Notes under the pieces: model-generated
What the model saw: the letters and a program-made list of their open reading frames with translations, nothing else
The model's database searches: none
What the model was told of the DNA's origin: nothing
Part shown: piece by piece, positions 8,983 to 21,888 of the stretch
Numbering within the stretch: position 1 is the first letter of the stretch
Layout: each line of letters starts with the position of its first letter
Program-made: the position numbers and the translations under genes
Origin: Brachybacterium sp. EE-P12
Lineage (GTDB): Bacteria; Actinomycetota; Actinomycetes; Actinomycetales; Dermabacteraceae
DNA length: 64,000 bases
Direction of reading: 5' to 3'
Assembly (NCBI RefSeq): GCF_003711805.1
Contig: NZ_QXCP01000005.1
Span: 1-64,000, forward strand

Positions 8983-9775
8983 TCCCCGCGCTGCGCGCCG
9001 AGCTCGCCCGCACGAACTTCGCCGGACGCGAGGTGAGCCTCGCCGAGGGCGCTCTCGTCGTCGCCGGGACCTGTGCGCTCGCCGCCCGGACCGGCCGGCC
9101 CGCGGACCTCGCCGCGCTCACCGGGATCGGCGGCCTCGGCCTGCTCGACGACCTCCTCGAGCCCCATCAGCGCCGGGCCGGGCGCCCCGTGTCCAAGGGG
9201 CTGCGCGGCCACCTCAGCTCGCTGCGGCGGGGACGGGTGACCACCGGCGCCGCGAAGGCGCTCGGCATCCCCGTGCTCGCCCTCCTCGCCACCGCTGCGG
9301 CGCCGGGCCCGCGCGGCGGCCCGATGGTGCCGCTGGACGCGGCGCTGATGGCCGGCTGCGCGAACCTCGCCAACCTCCTGGACCTGCGGCCCGGCCGGGC
9401 GCTCAAGGCGATGCTCCCGCCCGCGGCGCTCCTCGCCCTGGCCGCGGGGCAGGACGCACGCTCCCGCAGCGGCGCGCAGCTCGCCGTCGCCGCCCTGGTG
9501 CCGGGGCTGGCCGCCCTGCCCGTCGACCTGCGCGAGCGGGGCATGCTCGGGGACGCCGGGGCGAACGTGCTCGGCGCCGCCGTGGGCGCGGCCGCGACGC
9601 GCGTCCTGCCCGTCCCGGCGCGGTTCGCGCTCCTGGGAGGCGTCGTGGCGCTGACCCTCGCCAGCGAGCGGGTGAGCTTCAGCGCCGTCATCGAGGGCAC
9701 CCCGGCGCTGCGGTCCCTGGACCGGCTGGGGCGCCTGCCCGTCCCGGACGCGGGCACGCCGAGCGGGGGGGAGCG

Positions 9776-9779
<4 letters not shown>
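8979..9779 (+). CDS. short MraY/WecA-like phospho-sugar transferase family protein
   Basis: 266 residues, mostly hydrophobic with about seven predicted membrane segments. Motifs recall the polyprenyl-phosphate hexose-1-phosphate transferase family (MraY/WecA, GT4-like): GLGLLDDLLE (the DD motif), a KGLRGHL...GRVTTGAAKALG loop, NLANLLDLRPGRALK (in place of NxxNxxDGxxG) and GMLGDAGANVLGA. It is shorter than MraY (about 360) and lacks a clear histidine-rich loop. The reaction is probably transfer of a sugar phosphate to a lipid carrier, but the substrate is unknown and loss of activity cannot be excluded. ATG 8979 overlaps the steB stop (ATGA), and its end overlaps the MurJ-like gene. Confidence 0.7.
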
Positions 9780-15114
<5,335 letters not shown>

Positions 15115-15167
15115 GCCGCGAGGCAACGTCAGAGCCGCGAGCGCTCCGGGAGCACGGCCCACGCCGC

Positions 15168-15794
15168 TCACGAGGCCGTGAGCGCCTCCCGCAGGGCGAC
15201 CAGGCCGAGGCGGAGCACGTCCTCGCTGTCCGCCGTCCCCGCACCGTGCAGGCGCGCGTAGCCGGGAGCCAGTCGCTCGTCGACCGGCGTCGTGAGCTCC
15301 TCCTCGTCGAGCGCGCTGGTCATCGCGCTGCCGATCACGAGGTTGGACAGGGCGTAGGCCGCGGCCAGGGGATCCCGCGCCCCCTCGTGCTCGAGCAGTC
15401 CGCACATCCGCTCCGACAGCGCCAGATGGTGCGGCCCGCGCAGCGCACGACGGGGGAGGACCTGCAGCGCCCAGGGGTGCCGGCACAGATGCCGGAAGTG
15501 GCTCAGCAGCAGCTCGTCGAGCACCTCGGGCCCCGCGGTGCGCGCACGGACCAGCGCCTGCACGGCCGGGTCGGCGCCGAGCGCCGCGTCCAGCGCGAGA
15601 TCGAGCACGTCCTCGAGGGAGCGCACCCGGGAGTAGAGGCTCGAGGGCGCCACCCCGAGCGCCGCCGCCACCGCCCGCAGGGTCAGCGCCTCGAGGCCGC
15701 CCTCGTCCAGCAGGGCGAGGGCCGCCCGTGCGATCCCCTCCGCATCCACCGCGCGGGAGCGGTGCACGGGGCGATGATCCGTCCAGTAATTCAT
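15168..15794 (-). CDS. TetR-family transcriptional regulator
   Basis: 208 residues. The N-terminal TetR DNA-binding domain is visible at about 12-60: AEGIARAALALLDEGG, LTLRAVAAALGVAPSSLYSRV (helix-turn-helix). The C-terminal ligand domain is helical and specific to no known drug from sequence. The gene is divergent from the GNAT gene with only 36 bases between the two start codons. An inverted repeat there covers both -10 boxes, so autoregulation and control of the GNAT gene are likely. The start ATG 15794 has its -10 (TAGCCT on the minus strand) 6 bases upstream. Confidence 0.9.
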   Translation of the reverse strand: MNYWTDHRPVHRSRAVDAEGIARAALALLDEGGLEALTLRAVAAALGVAPSSLYSRVRSLEDVLDLALDAALGADPAVQALVRARTAGPEVLDELLLSHFRHLCRHPWALQVLPRRALRGPHHLALSERMCGLLEHEGARDPLAAAYALSNLVIGSAMTSALDEEELTTPVDERLAPGYARLHGAGTADSEDVLRLGLVALREALTAS

Positions 15795-15800
15795 GGACTC

Positions 15801-15824
15801 AGGCTAACCGAATGCTGTTAGTTT
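15801..15824. promoter_or_regulatory. overlapping divergent promoters with TetR-type operator
   Basis: On the minus strand TAGCCT (15806-15801) is 6 bases from the tetR ATG. On the plus strand TAGTTT (15819-15824) is 6 bases from the GNAT ATG. Between them lies the inverted repeat CTAAC-N8-GTTAG (15804-15808 and 15817-15821), which touches both boxes. Both transcripts would be leaderless, and one bound repressor dimer could block both. Confidence 0.55.
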
Positions 15825-15830
15825 AACGGC

Positions 15831-16901
15831 ATGCTCCGCTCAGATCTGCTCCCGCTCGCCTCCGACCGGGCCCGGCTGCGTCCGATGCGCGCCGAGGACG
15901 CCGTCGCCTACGCCGAGGGCACCGCCGATCCGGAGGTCCGCGCCCATGCCCACCTGCCCGCCCCGCGCTACACCCCGGCGTCGGTCCGGGCCATGATCAC
16001 CGAGGACGCGGAGCCCGGGCTCGCCCGCGGCGACCTCGCCGTGCTGACCATCGCCGAGCCCGGGACCGACGCCTTCGCCGGTTCCCTGGTGCTCTTCGAC
16101 GTCGCCGAGAACGCGGCCGAGGTGGGGTTCTGGATGCACCCCGCCCATCGTGGCCGAGGCCTCGCACGTGCTGCTGTGGACCTCGCCGCCGCGCTCGTCG
16201 CCGGCAGCGGCCTGCGGCGCCTGCGCGCTCGCACCGCTCCCGAGAACGCCGCCTCGCGGGCGCTCCTGGCACGCGCGGGCTTCGCGGAGGACGGGCGGGG
16301 CGCTGGGACTGCACCGTCGGGCGAGACCGTCGAGCTCGTCTCCCTCGTGCGCGAGCTGCCACGCCCCATCGACCTCCCCGTGGACACGGACCGGCTGCGT
16401 CTGCGCCTCCACCGTGAGCAGGACCGGGAAGCGTTGCTCGCGATCTACTCGCGCCCCGACGTGGCCCGTCACCTGCTCGAGGAGCCGTGGACGACGGAGG
16501 ACTCCCGTCGCAGGATCGAGGAGCGGCTCGCGCGGACCGGGCTCCACACCGGCGAGGGCGCGCTCGCGCTCGTGATCGAGCACGAGGGACGCGTCATCGG
16601 GGACGTGGCGCTGTGGCTGACCGACCGCGCGCACCTCGCCGCCGAGATCGGCTGGGTACTCGATCCCGCCGAGGGTGGGCAGGGCCTGGCGACCGAGGCC
16701 GTGCGCGCCGTGCTCGACCTGGCCCTCGGGAAGAGCGGACTGCATCGCGTCGCCGCCCGCATGGACGCGCGCAACACCGCCTCCGCCCGTCTCGCCGAAC
16801 GGGTCGGCATGCGGCGCGAAGCCCACCTGCGCGAGGACTGGTGGAGCAAGGGCGAGTGGACGAGCACCCTGGAGTTCGGGGTGCTCGCGAGCGACCGCTG
16901 A
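15831..16901 (+). CDS. tandem GNAT acetyltransferase
   Basis: 356 residues made of two GNAT domains. Domain one covers about 1-170 with the acetyl-CoA loop HPAHRGRGLARAAV and NAASRALLARAGF. Domain two covers about 180-350 with LDPAEGGQGLATEAVRAVL and NTASARLAERVGMRREAHLRED; its end matches the RimJ/RimL-type layout (EDWWSKGEWTSTLEFG). Substrate unknown: protein N-terminus, amino acid or drug. Divergent from and probably controlled by the TetR gene. ATG 15831 follows a -10 box by 6 bases, with no ribosome site. Confidence 0.88.
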   Translation: MLRSDLLPLASDRARLRPMRAEDAVAYAEGTADPEVRAHAHLPAPRYTPASVRAMITEDAEPGLARGDLAVLTIAEPGTDAFAGSLVLFDVAENAAEVGFWMHPAHRGRGLARAAVDLAAALVAGSGLRRLRARTAPENAASRALLARAGFAEDGRGAGTAPSGETVELVSLVRELPRPIDLPVDTDRLRLRLHREQDREALLAIYSRPDVARHLLEEPWTTEDSRRRIEERLARTGLHTGEGALALVIEHEGRVIGDVALWLTDRAHLAAEIGWVLDPAEGGQGLATEAVRAVLDLALGKSGLHRVAARMDARNTASARLAERVGMRREAHLREDWWSKGEWTSTLEFGVLASDR

Positions 16902-16903
16902 GC

Positions 16904-18112
16904 TCAGCGTGCCTCGACGAGGGCCCGATGGATCACCGGCGCGGTCTGCTCCGCCTGCCAGGGACGGGCGCCGAGGTCGCGCAGCGCCTGCTCGACCTCC
17001 GCCTCGGTCCCTGTCTGCTCGTGCTCCCACACCCACTGCCGCAGCAGGGCCGGCTGGAGGACGTTCTCCGGAGGCATCTCGAGATCCTCCGCGCGCTCGT
17101 TCACCGCGGCGCGCACCAGCTGGTAGCGCTCGGCCACCTCGGGATGCTTCTTGGACCAGAGCTTGTGGGGCGGGGGATAGGAGCGCTCGGACCGCTCGGG
17201 CAGGTGCGAGGCGGGCAGCTCGATACCGGCGCGTGCGGCCTGCCACCACCGGTCCTTGTGCTTGAGCTTCGACGGCAGCGCCCGGTCGAAGGCCTCCCGG
17301 CCGCGCGGTGCCTCCTTCGCCGCGGCCACGAGGTCGCGGTCGCGGATCACGCGGTGCGGGGAGAGATCCGCCTCGCTCGCCAGCTCGTCGCGCCGGGTCC
17401 ACATCTCCCGCGCCGCGGCGAGCTGCTTCGCGGTGCGCAGCGAGCCGAGGCCGTGCAGGCCCCTCCAGCTCGCCGAGCGCGTCGGGCCGTGCTCGCGCGT
17501 GCTCTCGTGGGCGAACTCCTGCTGCGCCCACTCCGCCTTCCCGGCCGTCTCGAGACGCTCCTGCAGCACGTCCCGCACCTGCACCAGCACCTCGACGTCC
17601 AGCGCCGCGTAGACGAGCCAGCTCTCCGGCAGCGGCCGCTTCGACCAGTCCGCGGCCGAGTGCTCCTTCGCCAGGCGCAGGCCGAGGGTGTCCTCGACGA
17701 CGGCGCCGAGCCCCACCCTCTCCATGCCCAGCAGCCGGGCGGCGAGCTCGGTGTCGAACAGGGATCCGGGGTGCAGGCCCAGCTCGGCGAGGCTCGGCAG
17801 GTCCTGCCCGGCCGCGTGCAGCACCCATTCCCGCTCGGCGAGGAGCGTGCGGAGCGTGCCGGGCATCGCGAAGGCGAGCGGGTCCAGCAGCGCCGTGCCG
17901 GCCGCCTCGGTGCGCAGCTGCACGAGATAGGCGCGGGAGCTGTAGCGGTAGCTCGAGGCGCGCTCCGCGTCGACCGCGACCGGCTCCTCGGGCGCTGCGG
18001 CGGCGGCCTCGCACCACTCCAGCAGCGGCTGGATGCGGTCGATCACCGGGACGAGGCCGTCCTGGGGAGCGGTGAGGTCCTCCAGGGTCGGCGTGGAGCT
18101 CTTCGTGTCCAT
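16904..18112 (-). CDS. RNase D-like 3'-5' exonuclease with HRDC domain
   Basis: 402 residues. The DEDD-family exonuclease motifs are present: VAVDAERAS (Asp and Glu), HAAGQDLPSL (His and Asp) and the Tyr-Asp pair in YAALDVEVL. An HRDC-like nucleic-acid-binding domain lies at about 215-290 (LRTAKQLAAAREMWTRRDELA). It probably trims structured RNA 3' ends. ATG 18112 overlaps the DUF3000 stop by one base, so the two form an operon; this pair is common in actinobacteria. The stop lies 3 bases from the end of the convergent GNAT gene. Confidence 0.9.
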   Translation of the reverse strand: MDTKSSTPTLEDLTAPQDGLVPVIDRIQPLLEWCEAAAAAPEEPVAVDAERASSYRYSSRAYLVQLRTEAAGTALLDPLAFAMPGTLRTLLAEREWVLHAAGQDLPSLAELGLHPGSLFDTELAARLLGMERVGLGAVVEDTLGLRLAKEHSAADWSKRPLPESWLVYAALDVEVLVQVRDVLQERLETAGKAEWAQQEFAHESTREHGPTRSASWRGLHGLGSLRTAKQLAAAREMWTRRDELASEADLSPHRVIRDRDLVAAAKEAPRGREAFDRALPSKLKHKDRWWQAARAGIELPASHLPERSERSYPPPHKLWSKKHPEVAERYQLVRAAVNERAEDLEMPPENVLQPALLRQWVWEHEQTGTEAEVEQALRDLGARPWQAEQTAPVIHRALVEAR

Positions 18113-18735
18113 CACAGGTCCTCGTCGTCCTCCGTACGTGGTGCGCGGGCGTGATGGGTCGGGGCGATCGGCGCGATCTGCGGCGGGGCCGGGGGCAGGC
18201 CGCCGGCGGCCGCGAGCATCGCCGTCCAGGCCGCGAAGTGCGGGGCGAGCGCGAGGTCGTCGCCGTCCTCGGGCTCCGGCGTCCACGAGACCCGCATCTC
18301 CACGTCCACCGTCGAGGGGCGGGAGGCGAGCGCGCCGTAGGACTGGGAGACGACGCGGGTCGCCGTGCACCCGAGCTCGCGCGCATCGGCGCCGTGCAGC
18401 TCGAGCGATTCGGTCACCCACGACCAGGCGACGTCCCCGAGCATCGACTCGATCGCGAACTCGGGCTCGAGCTGCGCCTGGACCAGCGCCACCATCCGCG
18501 AGGTGCCGTCCCAGGACTCCTGGCCGGCGGGATCGTGCAGCACCACCAGGCGGCCCGCGGCGAGCTCCTCGTCATGCACCAGGATCTCGCCGGTGCAGGC
18601 CCACGTCGACGGCGCCATCCGGGACGGGGCCGGGATGGTGTGCCAGGTGAACTCCGAGCGCTGTCGAGCGCTGGTCATGGCGTCGATGGCGGCGCGGAAG
18701 GTGTCGTCGCCGGTGCGGATTCGATGGACGGACAC
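18112..18735 (-). CDS. DUF3000 family protein
   Basis: 207 residues; soluble, with no signal peptide or membrane segment. It matches the actinobacterial DUF3000 family (PAPSRMAPSTWACTGE, GRLVVLHDPAGQESWDG, MLGDVAWSWVTE), which is usually encoded just before an RNase D gene as here. Function unknown. The last 20 residues are acidic. Start GTG 18735 stands 6 bases after a minus-strand TAGCCT box, so the transcript may be leaderless. Confidence 0.87.
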   Translation of the reverse strand: MSVHRIRTGDDTFRAAIDAMTSARQRSEFTWHTIPAPSRMAPSTWACTGEILVHDEELAAGRLVVLHDPAGQESWDGTSRMVALVQAQLEPEFAIESMLGDVAWSWVTESLELHGADARELGCTATRVVSQSYGALASRPSTVDVEMRVSWTPEPEDGDDLALAPHFAAWTAMLAAAGGLPPAPPQIAPIAPTHHARAPRTEDDEDL

Positions 18736-18741
18736 GCAGGG

Positions 18742-18747
18742 AGGCTA
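18742..18747 (-). promoter_or_regulatory. -10 box of the DUF3000/RNase D operon, probable leaderless start
   Basis: TAGCCT on the minus strand stands 6 bases before the GTG start of DUF3000, with no ribosome site between. It matches the pattern at other leaderless starts here. Confidence 0.5.
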
Positions 18748-18776
18748 CCGCCGGCGCACGGGCCCGCCCGGCAGGC

Positions 18777-18813
18777 GCGCCGGGAGGGTGCGCCGGGAGG
18801 GTGCGCCGGGGGA
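18777..18813 (+). repeat. 13-bp direct repeat with G-quadruplex potential
   Basis: gcgccgggagggt occurs twice in tandem (18777-18789, 18790-18802), followed by a third partial copy (gcgccggggga). It places five runs of three or more G in 37 bases with loops of 1-6 bases. It lies between msrB and the DUF3000 promoter. Confidence 0.6.
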
Positions 18814-18880
18814 GCGCCCATCGGGCGTGGGCCGACGGGCAAGGGTCGCCCGCAGGGCCGCACGACCTCCCCGCGGAGGA

Positions 18881-19321
18881 TCAGCCGGCGGCGGGGGCGT
18901 CGTCGCTGTGGAGCAGGCTGACGGAGTTGATGCAGTAGCGCTGATCCGTCGGCGTCGAGAAGCCCTCGCCCTCGAAGACGTGGCCCAGATGCGAGCCGCA
19001 GGCCGCGCAGCGCACCTCGATGCGCCGCATCCCCAGCGAGGTGTCCTCGAGCAGCTCGACGGCGTCGGAGTCGCTCGGGGCGTAGAACGCCGGCCAGCCG
19101 CAGTGCGCGTCGAACTGGGTCTCGGCCGTGAACAGCTCGGCGCCGCAGGCCCGGCACGCGTAGGTGCCCGCAGGGCGCACCTCCTCGTACTCGCCGGTGC
19201 CGGGGCGCTCGGTCGCGCCCTGGCGCAGCACCTGGTACTCGGCGGGGGAGAGGCGCTCGCGCCACTCCTGCTCGCTGATCGCCACCGGGTAGGGACGGGA
19301 GCCGATGGGATGGGTGGACAT
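18881..19321 (-). CDS. msrB: peptide-methionine (R)-S-oxide reductase MsrB
   Basis: 146 residues; start ATG 19321, since the open frame further upstream has no MsrB character. It reduces methionine-R-sulfoxide in proteins. Two zinc-binding CxxC pairs (CRACG, CAACG), HCGWPAFYAP and the catalytic Cys in RYCINSVSL are all present. Length is normal for a free-standing MsrB. It stands alone, with no msrA next to it. The first 20 residues (SRPYPVAISEQEWRERLSPAEYQVLR is the family pattern) confirm the start. Confidence 0.95.
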   Translation of the reverse strand: MSTHPIGSRPYPVAISEQEWRERLSPAEYQVLRQGATERPGTGEYEEVRPAGTYACRACGAELFTAETQFDAHCGWPAFYAPSDSDAVELLEDTSLGMRRIEVRCAACGSHLGHVFEGEGFSTPTDQRYCINSVSLLHSDDAPAAG

Positions 19322-19431
19322 GGTGCCTCCGCTCTGCGGCGCCTCGCGCCGCCTGGTCCGCGCGCCGGGCCGGACGGGTGCGTCGCAGTCCGCGCGGACG
19401 GGTGTTCTCAGGCCCGATGCTAGTGCGTCGA

Positions 19432-19437
19432 TAGGAT
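19432..19437 (+). promoter_or_regulatory. -10 box for the alpha/beta hydrolase gene
   Basis: TAGGAT ends 7 bases before ATG 19445. There is no ribosome site, so a leaderless transcript is likely. This decides for ATG 19445 over ATG 19436, which overlaps the box. Confidence 0.45.
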
Positions 19438-19444
19438 GCGCGGC

Positions 19445-20800
19445 ATGATGCATGACCTCTCCCGGCTCCGCACGGCCCCTGGCGGCACGCTGCTCCAGCG
19501 CATGCTCCCTCCTCGTCCTGACCAGGCGCGATGGCCTCATGTGGCGGGATACGGGCTTGCCGGGGCGGCCGGGGCGTTCGCGCTCAGCGCAGGTCTGCTC
19601 ACCGTCGGGGCCCGGGTCATGGCGCGCCTCCCGCTCGTGCCGCGCGAGAGCCTGCGCGGCCGTCGTGATGTCACCGTCCGCGCGGTGCACCCCGAGCGTG
19701 TGCATCTCGACGACTCCGCCACGACGCGCCGCGACGGACTGCTCGCGCTGCGCCAGTCCGGCGGGACCGTCCACGTGCGCCTCGGGGCGGTCGACGGCCG
19801 CCCCACCCCCACCACCGTCTCCCGGCCGCTGCTGGCGGCGGACACCGCCGAGCCGCTGCGCGTGGATCGGGCCACGACCAACGGCTTCTTCTGGGCCGGC
19901 ACTCCGCGGACCGCGCACGGTCTGGACACCGAAGAGGTGGAGATCAGCTCGCCCGTCGGCCCGATGCCGGCCTGGCGCGTCCGCCCCGACGAGAGCGCCG
20001 GCTCCGCTGCCGGGCAGGCGGACACCTGGGCGATTCTCGTCCACGGGCACGGCTCGGCCCGCGGGGAGGCGCTGCGCATCATCCCGCTGCTGCACCGGCT
20101 GGGGCTGACGAGCCTCGCGATCACCTATCGCAACGACGTCGGCGCCCCCGCCTCCGCGGACCGGATGCACCACCTGGGCTCGGCCGAGTGGGAGGATGCG
20201 GAGGCCGCGATCGACTACGCCGTCGACCACGGGGCGAAGCGCCTCGTGCTCGTCGGCTGGTCCATGGGCGGAGGGATCGTGCTGCGCACCTCCGTGCGCT
20301 CCGCCCACCGCGACCGCATCGCGGCCCTCGTGCTGGACTCGCCGGCCGTCGACTGGCAGGACATCCTCGTCTACCACGCCACTGCGCTGAGGGCCCCCGC
20401 GCCGATGCGCCGCCTCGCCCTGTGGATGATGACCTCCCGGATCGGGGCGCGCATGGTGCGCCTGCACGAGCCGCTGGCGCTGGACGAGATGACGCCCGAC
20501 CACTACGGACGACACCTGCGCCACCGCACCCTGCTCTTCCACGCCCTGGACGACGCGACCGTGCCCCCGGCGCCGAGCCGGCATCTCGCGGCGCTGCGAC
20601 CGGACCTCATCGAGTTCGAACCCTTCGAGGGCGCCTCCCACACCCGCGAGTGGAACCGCGACCCCGCCCGCTACGAGCGCCTGCTCGCCGACTTCCTGGG
20701 GGACGTGCTGGACCTGCGCGAGGAGGCGGCCGCGCTCGAGGTGCCGGTGCGGGATCCCGCGACCCCTGCCCTCGCGGGATCGATCGGGCTGCGGCTGTGA
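19445..20800 (+). CDS. alpha/beta-hydrolase with N-terminal membrane helix
   Basis: 451 residues. One membrane helix lies at about 33-58 (GYGLAGAAGAFALSAGLLTV). A divergent beta-rich stretch follows, then an alpha/beta-hydrolase domain from about 190: ILVHGHGS (oxyanion region), nucleophile elbow GWSMGG, acid region LLFHALDDATVP and a His in FEGASHTREW. The fold resembles the prolyl-oligopeptidase/serine aminopeptidase-like hydrolases found in actinobacteria. Substrate unknown. Probably membrane-anchored; the helix orientation is not certain. A separate transcription unit between msrB (divergent) and zapE. Confidence 0.85.
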   Translation: MMHDLSRLRTAPGGTLLQRMLPPRPDQARWPHVAGYGLAGAAGAFALSAGLLTVGARVMARLPLVPRESLRGRRDVTVRAVHPERVHLDDSATTRRDGLLALRQSGGTVHVRLGAVDGRPTPTTVSRPLLAADTAEPLRVDRATTNGFFWAGTPRTAHGLDTEEVEISSPVGPMPAWRVRPDESAGSAAGQADTWAILVHGHGSARGEALRIIPLLHRLGLTSLAITYRNDVGAPASADRMHHLGSAEWEDAEAAIDYAVDHGAKRLVLVGWSMGGGIVLRTSVRSAHRDRIAALVLDSPAVDWQDILVYHATALRAPAPMRRLALWMMTSRIGARMVRLHEPLALDEMTPDHYGRHLRHRTLLFHALDDATVPPAPSRHLAALRPDLIEFEPFEGASHTREWNRDPARYERLLADFLGDVLDLREEAAALEVPVRDPATPALAGSIGLRL

Positions 20801-20822
20801 GCACCGCGCGCCGAGACGCCCC

Positions 20823-20828
20823 TACACT
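20823..20828 (+). promoter_or_regulatory. zapE -10 box, probable leaderless start
   Basis: TACACT ends 7 bases before GTG 20836, with no ribosome site between. Confidence 0.5.
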
Positions 20829-20835
20829 GACCGGC

Positions 20836-21888
20836 GTGACCGACTCCCTCTGCGACCGCCGTCCCGAACCGACCCTGGAACGGCTGCTCGCGGACCTGGT
20901 GCCGCCGCCTCGCTTCGCCGAGGCGCGCCTGGTGACCTACGAGCCGGACCCAGCGCATCCCTCGCAGCAGGAGGCCAAGGAGCGCATCGGCGACTTCGCC
21001 GACTCGCTCGCCCGGCCCCGCGGCGGGTTCCTGTCCCGCCTGCGCCGACGCAGCGAGCCGGCCCGGGGGATCTACCTCGACGGCGGCTTCGGCGTCGGCA
21101 AGACCCACCTGCTCACCTCCCTGTTCCACGAGGTCGAGGGGGAGAAGGTCTACGGCACCTTCGTGGAGTACACCGACCTCGTCGGCGCGCTCGGCTTCCA
21201 GAAGGCCGTGGACCTGCTGGGCACCTCCCGCCTGGTGTGCATCGACGAGTTCGAGCTCGACGACCCCGGCGACACGCTGCTGATGACCCGGCTGATCCGC
21301 GAGCTCTCCGACCGGGGCGTCGCGATCGTCGCGACCTCGAACACCCTGCCCGACGCGCTCGGGGAGGGCCGCTTCGCCGCCCAGGACTTCCTGCGCGAGA
21401 TCCAGGCGATGGCCGAGCGCTTCGAGGTGCTCAGGATCGACGGCGAGGACTACCGGCGCCGCGACGGCGTCAGCGAGATCGCGGCGCTGCCCGAGGCGGA
21501 GGTGCGCGAGCATGCGGACGCGCAGGAAGGGGCGACCCTCGACGAGTTCGACCCGCTGCTGACGCATCTCACCCGGGTCCACCCCTCCCGCTACGGCGCG
21601 CTGATCGACGGAGTCGCCGCCGCGCACCTGGTGGGCGTGCACGGGCTCACCCACCACCACGACGCGCTGCGCTTCGTCGTGCTCGTGGACCGGCTCTACG
21701 ACCGCGAGGTGCCCGTGCTGCTCTCTCTCGCCGCGGCGGCCGACGGGGGCGCGGCCCCTGCCGGCGACGGCGTGCTCGAGGAGCTCTTCTCCGCCGAGCT
21801 GCTGCGCTCCGGCTACCGCAAGAAGTACTTCCGGGCCCTCTCTCGTCTGGCCTCCCTCGCCCGCGACGGTCGGGTCCTCAGCCGCTGA
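20836..21888 (+). CDS. zapE: AFG1/ZapE-family ATPase
   Basis: 350 residues. P-loop ATPase with Walker A GGFGVGKTHLL, Walker B LVCIDEFELDD, sensor-like ATSNTLPD and the family end SGYRKKYFRALSRLASL. In Escherichia coli ZapE affects FtsZ ring stability; mitochondrial AFG1 acts in quality control of respiratory proteins. The role in this organism is unknown. The start is GTG 20836 because the open frame further upstream reads through unrelated Arg/Pro-rich sequence. The 3' end overlaps convergent treZ by 11 bases. Confidence 0.92.
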   Translation: MTDSLCDRRPEPTLERLLADLVPPPRFAEARLVTYEPDPAHPSQQEAKERIGDFADSLARPRGGFLSRLRRRSEPARGIYLDGGFGVGKTHLLTSLFHEVEGEKVYGTFVEYTDLVGALGFQKAVDLLGTSRLVCIDEFELDDPGDTLLMTRLIRELSDRGVAIVATSNTLPDALGEGRFAAQDFLREIQAMAERFEVLRIDGEDYRRRDGVSEIAALPEAEVREHADAQEGATLDEFDPLLTHLTRVHPSRYGALIDGVAAAHLVGVHGLTHHHDALRFVVLVDRLYDREVPVLLSLAAAADGGAAPAGDGVLEELFSAELLRSGYRKKYFRALSRLASLARDGRVLSR

